A DNA stretch of 64,000 nucleotides from Owenia fusiformis (taxonomy: Eukaryota; Annelida; Polychaeta; Sabellida; Oweniidae), in NCBI GenBank assembly GCA_903813345.2, contig CAIIXF020000001.1:22031915-22095914 (forward strand), written 5' to 3'. Within the stretch, counting starts at the first letter, position 1. Each line of letters starts with the position of its first letter. Made by a program: the position numbers and the translations under genes. A model generated the notes under the pieces. That model worked only from the letters and a program-made list of their open reading frames with translations. It was not told the DNA's origin and searched no databases. Below, in pieces: positions 35,901 through 43,900 of the stretch.

Positions 35901-38900
35901 TCATCAGCGGTCAGATATAGCTATACGTCCCGCTCTGAGCGGGCAGATACAGTATATCTGCCCGCTGACGTCATAATCGCCGTTCGCATATTGGTTCATT
36001 TTTGTAACATGAGCATAATTACTGTAAACGATAATGGAGAAAAGGCAGACAATTGCGATCTGTTTGAAGGAAGGAAATGAGCGTATCCCTGTTAAACAAG
36101 GATTTCAGAAATAAATGTGGATGAATATCTGAAAATCAGGCTATTCTAAATGAATTCTTACGGTTGGTTGGACATTTTCTGAACTCCGGCCAATTGAACA
36201 GCGTGAACAAAATGACCAAGATTGGTATGGTATAAACAGATCATCCTATAGTTCAATATCAAGGAGGATTGGCTCCCAGAATGCAACACCGATATTCTGC
36301 AAAACAATCACCTAGCGATAGCTTTGTTGGAGAGTATCGGGTCATTCTCCATGCAGTCGTACAAATTATACAGACACGAATAGCAAATGACGCATGCGTG
36401 GAGATTAAAGAATATCGAGTTGGAACCCTGGCTTCCAATCCTCCTTGGTTCAATATCCTGAACCTCATATATGATAATCTCTATTTATCCCATGATACTA
36501 CTAATTCCCGATGAATAACCGGGATTATTCCATAATACTACTGTTTTCCCAGGGAAATATGAAGGAATAAAAATCGTATTGAATCGTATTACATGAAAAA
36601 ATCGTATTGTCCCCGGGAAAAAAATCGTATTGGAGCGTATTACATGAAAAAATCGTATTGTCCCCGGGAAAAATCGTATTGGAGCATATTAACCTATTTT
36701 CGGTTTCCCGGTTATTTTTTCCCAGTTATCTGCATTATCCAAATGTAGCATTTTAGAGGGGTGTATTATGGAATAAATAGGTTATTTCTGGTCGGAATTG
36801 AATATGGGTTTTATACCTCGGAAAATATGATATTGACCTTGGGCTATATGATATTGACACTCGGTCGCTGCGCTCCCTCGGTCAATATCATATTACCCTT
36901 CGGTCAATATCATATTGTCCCTCGGAATAAAACCCATATTCAATCCCTCCTAGTAAATAACCTATATTTATTCCATAATAACATGTTTTCCCTGGGAAAA
37001 TAACAGGGAATAAAAGTGTTATTTGAAAAATCCCGTATCAGATCCCGTATCAGCCAAAATCCCGTATCAGATCCCGTATTGGATCCCGTATCAGCAAAAA
37101 TCCCGTATCAGATCCCGTATCAGAAAAATTGAAAAAAAAATATTATGAAATAAATAGGTTATTGATGGTCGTGATGGAATATGGATTTATTCCTTGAGAA
37201 AATATTTTGCCAAACAAAGCTTCCTCTTTCAATCAGTTGGGTCGATATAGCATGCTAAAATGATGTTCTTATGTGAAAAACGAATTCCAGTTTTATCATC
37301 ATCGCTCTGACACAGACAAAAATGCTTACGTATTGCTGAATGTTTTGATGTTGATGTGTTTATGTTACACATGTACAATAATTTTTTTATATTTAAAAAT
37401 ATCATAAAGCTAAGTCATATTTTCTTGATTAAATATACCATTTTTTCATAGAAAAATCTAACTAATGATTTTATGAAGACAGTTATGAATATCATGGAAT
37501 AAAAAGCTAATTTACTGGTCGGGATTAAATATGGGTTTATTCCTCATGACAATTTGATATTTCACATATTGTGAGGGACAATTTGGTATTTCACTCTGAC
37601 CCTCCAGGCTCTCGGTAAATATCATATTGTCCATCATAATACAACCCATATTGAATCCCTCCCACTACATAACCTATATATATCTTGCGAAAATCTAGAT
37701 CTGTCACTGGAAGGCAGCCCATCTTGAAAACAAGACACGGTGTCTTTGTAATTAGTCCGACTGATATAGCCTACCTAGAGAAAACCGCCGATACCTCAGC
37801 AACAATGTTCGAAACAGTAGGTTGGGATACCCCGAATATATCTCCATTTATCATTTGCATACAACCTGTAGCATATCGTAATGAAATGAATACTTTTAGC
37901 TGACATGAAATTGCCTGAGGATTCCTTGTTCTTGACGCTAGATCCCCATCTAATATATTAATCAACTCAAGAATGAGTGGCCTCGGCATGCGATATCTGT
38001 TTAATATCTCATCGTCAGTCATCTCTAACGGCTGACTCCTGTCTCTGAATAAGCGTAAACCTCTTCTATTGTGAACATCCTGGAATAATATGCGCCACAT
38101 TTTCCAGCTTGATCGAACCCTAATATTTTAATTTTAGCAGACGATATTTGCGAAATGGAATTGCAATATTTATTATAGATTTCACAAAACCAAGGTAGCA
38201 TAATCGTGCACTTTCAGACTTGATTTTGATAAGTTTTGGTTATTTGTGTCTCTAATGTTTTCAACCTATTTTTAGTTGGAGGTCTCAAAGGGCACTTCCT
38301 AGATTTCTACAACGATAATGTTAATTTAAATAGGAAAACTATCAAGATTCTTGATGATATGTTTGCGATTTATATTGCGGCAGGGTCAGGGATGCCGCAA
38401 ATAAAGTGGAGTTTGCGACATAAAAATCAACTGATTTACGTGGACGCAACTGTGCGATGACTGCATAATACCAATTTGCGTGCGGTTAGCAGTATATTTG
38501 CGATGCGAAATGAAAATAGCGATGCGTCTACCGTGTAATAAGAAAACTGCGATTTGCGCTAAAGACGCAAAACGGCAATGAATTTGCGCTAGAGTGCCTT
38601 TGAGATGACCTCATAATATCGTTTTGCGTACGATTCGCTAAATATTTACGTTGCGATTGCGATTTGCGGTGCGTCGACCGGATAATGAGGCCTCTGTTCG
38701 CTACGCTCTCTTGTCTCTTGGCTAGGGAATATTGATATCATCTCGATCTTTGATAAAAATGGTATCCTCAAAATCATATGAAAGCATATTATGACATAAT
38801 TACAGTGGTTAGTCCGACGCCTGAGTCCTGTAGTGATGGTTGGTTTCTTGAAAATATTGTGACTGATAAGATGGTTTGCGCAAAGAAAATAATCATGGAA

Positions 38901-39553
38901 GATTGTTCTGTAAGTTGCTCATTATCAATCTTACCTAGTGTCAAAATTCGTACTACGTATGCGATTTTTAGAAATAAGTTCACTAAATTAAATTGATTTT
39001 GTATTTATATGTAATAGACTATAAGTCTATGGATAAACATCCTCCAATCTGGATATTGAGATTATCTGCTCGGGAGCCGGATATTTGGATGGATATTCCA
39101 AATATTCTGATCTTCCTGTTGGAAGATCTCTACCGATATACACTAACTGATCATGAAGAATGTTCCATCTGTCTGCCATCGTGGGCTGTTCATTGACATT
39201 ACTCATTCGAGTACTCTATGTCATAGTTTTGTGTGACACATAGTATGTCCCTCACATTCATGAAAACGATATTGGTCCAAACATGGTTAGAATTTAGGAG
39301 CACCTAGTCCCAAGTTTCTTAACACTAGATGTTGATAGACCAATATTTTACGATTGAACAGGTAGCTGGACGCCTCACAGGTTATCCACTAATGTGTGAG
39401 GATGAGGAAGGGAACGTCGTATCTATGACGGGGTTGAAAAGTGTTGACGGCTGTCCAACAGGTTTTGTGACAACATACGATACGTTTGATGAAAGCGATA
39501 TAAACTGGATGAATGATGTTATGTCAGCCTATGGAGATGAGGAGACTCTTTGA
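20688..39553 (+). CDS. Secreted protein with eight SRCR domains (second paralogue), 20 exons
   Basis: Exons: 20688-20704, 20841-20902, 21314-21531, 21685-21811, 22079-22174, 25288-25476, 26427-26564, 27498-27684, 27853-28034, 28789-28965, 29233-29388, 31121-31471, 31841-32011, 32203-32370, 32600-32764, 33895-34059, 34286-34462, 34675-34887, 38806-38909, 39362-39553. They sum to 3255 nt, an unbroken frame of 1084 residues plus stop. Exon count, phases and domain order equal those of the first gene. The gene is nearly twice as long (18.9 against 10.5 kb) because of transposable elements in its introns. Signal peptide at the N-terminus and no membrane span, so a secreted product is inferred. An AATAAA lies just after the stop (about 39556) and another near 39998. 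Role as for the first paralogue; ligand unknown. Confidence 0.9.
21314..22174 (+). CDS. SRCR domain A, second paralogue
   Basis: Exons 21314-21531, 21685-21811 and 22079-22174 encode residues about 27-173. All six cysteines are present (WGVIC, IVC, NAC, EC, ISC, VSC). The first exon carries six more codons ([10 protein letters not shown] region) ahead of IRLTR than the first paralogue, and the second has two more near EEHWPEG. Confidence 0.88.
23108..23364 (-). pseudogene. Unidentified coding-like fragment inside the foldback element
   Basis: A minus-strand frame of about 85 codons, bounded by stops, reads with non-repetitive composition and includes [34 protein letters not shown] and [11 protein letters not shown]. 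The VGxRGF-type motif after a basic/aromatic stretch recalls the C-terminal part of retroelement polyproteins seen in aquatic animals. I cannot confirm this without a search. It lies near the centre of the 22243-24990 element and could be captured or ancestral coding sequence. Confidence 0.35.
23365..23445. repeat. Half copy of the CCTACGG hairpin family
   Basis: cctacggccctcgggcagat...ttggccttgggataatcccc...atcctgaacctcatatagg is the right half of the hairpin at 33312-33428, beginning at the hairpin centre. The left half is absent. Confidence 0.6.
25288..26564 (+). CDS. SRCR domain B, second paralogue
   Basis: Exons 25288-25476 and 26427-26564 encode residues about 174-282: VRLVDG, WGTICDD, VVCQQLG, VAC, EC, NC, VSC. 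By my count 15 of 109 residues differ from the first paralogue, and 11 of those are in the second exon. The 950-bp intron is free of the dehydrogenase frame found in the first gene. Confidence 0.9.
26714..27442. repeat. Foldback element (about 730 bp) in intron B-C
   Basis: Ends gaaaggagcacgtaggttat and (reverse complement of the right end) gaaaggagcacgtgggttat are inverted repeats. Pairing continues inward through cgcaaacaattt, cttttagatc and ttttcaccaaaaatgcaa. No coding frame. Confidence 0.75.
27498..28034 (+). CDS. SRCR domain C, second paralogue, lacking one disulfide pair
   Basis: Exons 27498-27684 and 27853-28034 encode residues about 283-405. WGTVK replaces WGTVC. VICRQLG, IKC, DC and VSC are kept; the fifth canonical cysteine is absent. 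The loss and the phase-2 internal intron are identical to the first gene, so the change predates the duplication. Confidence 0.88.
28229..28765. mobile_element. Foldback element (537 bp) with GTGTT target duplication
   Basis: Ends cactggtgatccactcgatt and its complement aatcgagtggatcaccagtg are perfect over at least 20 bp. GTGTT flanks both sides (28224-28228, 28766-28770). A subterminal palindrome (accaaaacgaaccgttttgg) occurs in each arm, and arms pair to a centre near 28500. The right end lies only about 23 bases before exon 28789-28965. Confidence 0.85.
28789..29388 (+). CDS. SRCR domain D, second paralogue
   Basis: Exons 28789-28965 and 29233-29388 encode residues about 406-516: [38 protein letters not shown]. 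All six cysteines are present. It is two residues shorter than the first paralogue (the ILQK/LK region). Confidence 0.9.
29461..30425. repeat. Foldback element (about 965 bp) in intron D-E
   Basis: Both ends read acttttaaaagttaagtcac inward, and pairing continues through gcatgcacattccttgga, aacatagaatttcat/tattgg, atttgttaa and gggaaacatttgattttga. The interior is AT-rich with no convincing gene. The first gene carries an unrelated foldback in the same intron (7332-7747). Confidence 0.8.
31121..31471 (+). CDS. SRCR domain E, second paralogue; single exon, divergent
   Basis: One 351-nt exon encodes residues about 517-633, starting [11 protein letters not shown]. It has WGIFT in place of WGTVC and four cysteines (LIC, IRC, DC, VSC), and no cysteine before HRNMLIVSC. 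The same single-exon form and cysteine set as domain E of the first gene. Confidence 0.85.
31841..32370 (+). CDS. SRCR domain F, second paralogue, lacking one disulfide pair
   Basis: Exons 31841-32011 and 32203-32370 encode residues about 634-746: [11 protein letters not shown], then [11 protein letters not shown] without cysteine, [11 protein letters not shown], and AAVSC. It is two residues shorter than the first paralogue near KMDDP. Four cysteines only. Confidence 0.87.
32600..34059 (+). CDS. SRCR domain G, second paralogue
   Basis: Exons 32600-32764 and 33895-34059 encode residues about 747-856: [38 protein letters not shown]. Six cysteines; the extra cysteine of the first paralogue is phenylalanine here (NGWGFAPC). 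The 1.1 kb intron contains a repeat at 32905-33445. Confidence 0.9.
32905..33445. repeat. Dispersed element copy 1 (about 540 bp), ending in the CCTACGG hairpin
   Basis: Begins tcccatacttggacgtgtta. It contains a strong stem of gcgggcagatata arms near 32973-33030, and ends with a hairpin at about 33312-33428. That hairpin's arms pair from ttcaggatatt through ggccaatataatatatct to the centre gggcctacggccc. A second, interrupted copy occupies 35232-35282 plus about 35890-36490. Confidence 0.7.
34147..34228. repeat. Second copy of the short hairpin at 20133-20217
   Basis: Shares ggtctcttttacttatcttg and the complementary right arm ccgacttggggcaaggctat. The loop is longer and the stem less perfect. 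It lies just upstream of exon 34286-34462. Confidence 0.65.
34286..34887 (+). CDS. SRCR domain H, second paralogue
   Basis: Exons 34286-34462 and 34675-34887 encode residues about 857-986: RLVDGIG, WKSVCTY, TVCNQLG, TCDG, RC, a long loop, then [13 protein letters not shown]. The final 60 or so bases of the second exon are nearly identical to the first gene. The intron holds a partial duplicate of the first exon's 3' end. Confidence 0.9.
34528..34562 (+). pseudogene. Duplicated relic of the 3' end of the domain H first exon
   Basis: ccaaactttatttacgctgc-gcataatgg, inside the intron, repeats the last 30 or so bases of exon 34286-34462, including the splice region (ataatggtttgtag). At the one variable site it matches the first gene (tttattt) rather than its own neighbouring exon (tttatat). 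Too short to encode anything. Confidence 0.7.
35283..35889. repeat. Nested palindromic insert splitting a dispersed element
   Basis: Bounded by ttagaggttat and ataacctcta, it interrupts a copy of the 32905-33445 element. Inside are two hairpins. One (35283-35400) has arms atgtcactatgacgtgaaat. The other (35764-35866) has arms tttttgatacagggtatat and centre ggtccctacggtccctc. Confidence 0.65.
36260..36447. mobile_element. Nested MITE (188 bp) with 9-bp target duplication
   Basis: Ends caaggaggattggctcccag and (complement of the right end) caaggaggattggaagccag are inverted repeats. GTTCAATAT flanks both sides (36251-36259 and 36448-36456). A related end (aagaaggattggctcccatg) appears near 44983. 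Confidence 0.78.
36550..36715. repeat. Tandem repeat of aatcgtatt units
   Basis: Units such as cgtattacatgaaaaaatcg and tattgtccccgggaaaaa recur about 65-70 bp apart, with shorter aatcgtattg repeats between them. At 37020-37130 a different short array repeats atcccgtatcag about eight times. Confidence 0.65.
36775..36975. repeat. Hairpin element of the CTCGG family
   Basis: Arms aaataggttattt/aaataacctatatt at the ends and aattgaatatgggttttat/ataaaacccatattcaatcc inside. The centre is ctcggtcgctgcgctccctc, with repeated ggtcaatatcatatt. Related copies: 37490-37682 and the right half at 60360-60445. Confidence 0.7.
37490..37682. repeat. Degenerate hairpin element of the same family
   Basis: gggattaaatatgggtttat on the left mirrors acaacccatattgaatccct on the right, around a centre near 37595 (gaccctccaggctctcggta). 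Less perfect than 36775-36975. Confidence 0.6.
37771..38100 (-). pseudogene. PIF/Harbinger (HARBI1-like) transposase fragment
   Basis: A 109-codon minus-strand frame shows the N-terminal signature of Harbinger nucleases: [56 protein letters not shown] (helix-turn-helix-like). It stops after VFSR at TAG. The same position reads as a possible donor (TCTAG then gtaggc), but I find no following catalytic DDE exon, so it is probably a truncated relic. It lies inside the 34988-38694 element. Confidence 0.75.
38806..39553 (+). CDS. C-terminal cysteine-containing tail, second paralogue
   Basis: Exons 38806-38909 and 39362-39553 encode residues about 987-1084, ending at TGA. The five cysteines and the [13 protein letters not shown] end match the first gene. 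It continues four residues further (EETL) because the first gene's TAG is absent, and has one inserted residue (NVVSM). About 82 consecutive bases are identical to the first gene, silent sites included. Confidence 0.87.
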
Positions 39554-40937
39554 AAATAAACTAAAGTCTAAGCTTGTATTCGCGGATGCAAATAACAGCT
39601 TTCGGCTAATAGATTAACCCACTTTTGTATGGCAAACAAAAATATATGAACTGAATAGTGGCAGGCGACTATTCATATTAAAAGGAGTTGCCCATAAAAT
39701 AATAGATTAATCCGGTAGCCGACAGTCGAAAGTTGCATTTTGATATTTTCAGCTTGTTTTCATTTTAGAAGTATATGTAGAATGTAATTGTGCTTGAGAT
39801 TTGAATGTAATCGCATAACATGCCTTGTTTATAACCAGGTGACACTTATCCACATATTTCAAACAATGTTAGATTAAAAGGATCAACAAAATAGATAATT
39901 GAAGTGAATAGTTTATTGCATTTTTGGGGTTTCTTTTTTTACCATGGGCTTTCAAGAGACTTTTTGAAAGCCCAACTTTTACCTAACCTGTAGACAGACA
40001 ATAAAGTTATTATTTGTTAAACGAGGTTAATATTTACTAAAACAATGTCACTAATGTTATATACTAAAATATATAATAAAAATGTATAGTATATCAAATG
40101 AAACATTGGATAAATATCATATTTCAAAATTATACATGATAATGCAACTTTTAATTGGTTTGATATGTTCAATGGAAAATTACATTTTTTGGATATGTCA
40201 ATTTGAAATTACTTTTTATGACAACATTACAATATTGACCAATGGATCATTTACAAAAACTTTTTCAAAGTTAGAATTTCTAAATCAAGTGTTTTGAACG
40301 TAGATATAATGATCGCAAAGTAAGAGAACACAAACTTTTATATGAGTTCCTAACTTGAGGTTTCTGTTAATAGACTCTTAATTGTTCTCAAACTATGACG
40401 TCATTATGTCCATGGTTACAACATTAACAATTTATTAATTCAACAAAGTTTCTGTTAATGGTCACTCAAAGTTCTTCAAAAAAGCTTAGCTCCACTAACA
40501 AATCCAAATCACATGTATCCAAATCACAGATGTTTGCATATCAAATTACTGTTGTACATCCAATTATTTTAAAAACTTAAACATATCCATAAAAAACTAA
40601 ACAGATAGAGTTTGGTTTAAATCCTCATTATATAAAAGTATAACAACTAAAAAATCAAAAATTAATTGATGGTAACACATACAATTAACTTGTAGGGGCC
40701 CACGTCCCACGTGTTAATTGCTTATTTAACACAATATGAATTCATGTGTTACATGGTTTTTCTAATTTGGTCATTTTCCAGGGGAGAACTCCATACATTG
40801 CCACATTACACTGCATGACCCAAAAGTGAAACATTTTCGAGAACTTAGATACCCTATATAGTCCCTAAGATATCCTATAAAAATAAATAAATACTACATA
40901 GTTCTATATGAGACAAACACATATAAACATTGTACAT
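39554..40937. other. Intergenic/3' UTR region between convergent genes
   Basis: No coding exon is recognised. Plus-strand AATAAA motifs at about 39556 and 39998 could end the second SRCR transcript. TTTATT at about 40433 is an AATAAA on the minus strand and could end the sorting nexin transcript. The DNA is AT-rich with no clear repeat. Confidence 0.5.
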
Positions 40938-43900
40938 CTAGCATATATCGGAAGATATATGTGACAAAATTTTGACTTTGGGCTGACTTTGTCGACCAGC
41001 TGAATTTATCTGAAGACTGGGTTTTTCAACAATTTGAGCGACAGTTACTTCCTTAGAGAATGATACTCGCTTGTTTTTGTTCCTGTTCTTTTTGGTAGGA
41101 TTTTGTGACTGAGGACATAGACATTGTGACTGTTGCTGTAATATATGTTGCAAGTTAGTTCCTCCTACAAAACATTCCTCTGGTTTCTCAGTTATTTGAA
41201 TAGTATTTTCTGGATCGCCATTTATATTGAGTTGTCCCATGTCAACTGGTGTACTAGATGCCTGAGGGGGAATTACTACACTTGTTGTCCTTTCACCCCC
41301 ACAGTTTTCACATAAACTGGTCCCATCTGTGCTGTCTATGGTAATGGTAGAGTCTGAGTCTGAACAAGGGGTGGAAGGACCAGGCATTACATAGTCAGTA
41401 TCTAGGGAGTTTGGCACTGTCATGGGAGATGATCCACTATCAATACCAGAGTCATCAGATCCGAGTATGTCTAGGTTATCATTGGAACTCCTGCAAATCA
41501 AATAGGTATACACATGTACTGAGGTATATATCAAAAGTTCACTGATTACTTTATTTATATGAATTTACACATATCCGATTCCATGGTGGGAATGAGGTCT
41601 TAATTTCAATAAAGAGTCAACGAAAGAAATCAAGAATTTTGTACAATTTATTTATCAACTTAAAAGCTGCTTTATCTCAGACAATATAAACCACCTCAAT
41701 TGATGGAATTAAAATCATTCTACAGGAATTTTGTTGGAAGCTATTTCTGATTCAAAACAAAGTTAATGAAAATGGAGCAGATGTATTATACTCCCAAGTA
41801 TTTTTTATAACATATACAAAAAAGGTATAGTCTAAATACCGAGTAGAGCATTTACTATTCCAAATTCATATGCCGCCACTTTGTTTTGTTTTTAAATATT
41901 TTTTTTGGGCTGGAGAGCTGGAGCAATAGATTTATATGGGATAATTCAGAATGACAACAATATTCTCACCTCCCGTGTTAGAGTGCTCAAATTCGGGAAC
42001 AGATTTTTTAAATCCAGTTTTTTTCCCCATTAAAATACGTATACAAGGTCCGATTTTGAACACATCATTTCAGTTTTACTTGACATTCCTCTTCACATAT
42101 ATTCGCACAATCAACAAGGCACAGGACGTGAACGAGATCACACCATCAAATAGGCAGAGACTATGAACCAGGAAAACTGTTCTCCTATTATGTTTACAAA
42201 TTTCAAGAACAAGAAAACAAGATGGCCGCCCAAAAGTTAATCACCTCTAGTACTTGATATCCTCTATCATTTGTGTAAACTTGAAGGAAATCCGATGAGC
42301 GGTTTTCCTGAAATGGCGATGACAAGATTTTTCGAAAAACCTTCAAAATGGCCACCAGAAAACAAGATGGCCGCCCAAAAGTTAATCAGCTCTAGTACTT
42401 GATATCCTCTATCATGTGTTCAAAATGGCTGCCAGAAAACAAGATGGCCGCCCAAAAGTTAATCAGCTCTAGTACTTGATATCCTCTATCATTTGTGTAA
42501 ATTTGAAGGAAATCCAATGAGCGGTTTTCCTGAAATGGCGATGACAAGATTTTTCGAAAAACCTTCAAAATGGCCGCCAGAAAACAAGATGGCCACCCAA
42601 AAGTTTATCAGCTCTAGTACTTCATATGCTCTATCATCTCTGCGAATTTGGAGAAAATCTGATGAGCAGTTTTCCTTAAACGGCGATGACAAAAAGCGGG
42701 ACGATCACGATCACGACCACGACCACGATCACGACCACGACCACGACCACGACCAGTATGACGACTATATCCCACCGATGGTGTGATAATAAAAATATAG
42801 GTCCTTATGACAATCTGCAAAGCGTTTTCACAAATATTTTTTGAAACTGACGATAATCATGAAATGTTCTACCATGACATCACTGACTTAGTTCCCGAAA
42901 GCTGAGACAGGATGACTCGATATGAAACAAGAAGCAAGTTCTTGTGTTTATAATGTGGGCTTGATTTCATGTTTATATATGTTTAACTTAAATCAATATA
43001 CTATATGCGAATAGAAATAATCTTGATTTACGTCATTAAATATTCAAAATTCAGTCAAAGTGATGTCATATTTGAAATCTATATGTAAAAGTACATCTAG
43101 AAAAATGGTTTCGAAAATTGTTTATCAACTTTGAAAATTTAATTTTTTTGAAAATGTGATTTCTAGCTCAGGTTGATTCCTCATAGACCCCATGTTACAA
43201 AATCACAAAAAGTGAAATATCTTTTCTTGTATTGGACAGATAACATTTTCTTTTACTGGACATATCTTAATTTGCATAACTATTAGATACATAAGGGTTA
43301 TATAAAAATTGATCCACTAAAACAGATGTAATTTAAGTTAAAGGGAACTTTCTACCATACCCGCCATGCTATCTGACCCGAACGAGCCACCTGGTGGCGA
43401 AACTTGTGACTACCTACTCGCATCTGCGTTATTGTCAAGGTTGTAACTTGATTAGTATGACCTTTATCATCCCGAAAATATGCAAAAACATGGTTTTAAG
43501 GTTTGGAGAATTTGGTTTAATCAACAGACCAACGGAAATTTGTTCCACTTGAAGTGATGCAGGAGGTATTTATGTTAATGATCATGTTTTCATCTAACAC
43601 AAATCAAGTCTATTAATCTGCTCTGGTTAATAACCAATAAATATTTTATGAACTGAAGAACATCTGCGCAGGTTTTCAATTCAATAACTTTGTATTGGAT
43701 CAAACTGGCTTCCGATATAAATTAATTGTGTTACGTTCCCACCATGTAAAATACTTTTGTATATGTAATAATACTTCTTTGGAGTCATAAATGTTTATGT
43801 TTATCAAAGTTAAATCAGATTGTGAAACGTGTTTGTATTTTCCCTGACTGCCACGTGCCACATTTTTAGGTAGGACTTACCCAGGCTGTGAGGAACTATA

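Larger units (their letters stand above)
34988..38694. mobile_element. Composite DNA transposon (about 3.7 kb), PIF/Harbinger-type, in the intron before the tail
   Basis: The termini agagccctcattatccggtc and (reverse complement of the right end) agaggcctcattatccggtc are inverted repeats. Both subterminal regions are dense in gcgattTGCG/tttgcg motifs (35013-35145, 38340-38670). It contains a Harbinger-like transposase fragment on the minus strand and several nested hairpin elements. Removing it leaves about 210 bp of intron, close to the 225-bp intron of the first gene, which supports a single insertion at this point. The target duplication is not clear. Confidence 0.72.

Noticed and set aside
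37685-37903. A 72-codon plus-strand frame overlapping the Harbinger fragment
   Set aside because: The minus-strand frame has clear transposase motifs; this one is its shadow.
42493-42786. A 97-codon frame ending in a His-Asp repeat
   Set aside because: It is a product of the aatggccgcc tandem repeat plus the (CACGAC)n microsatellite.
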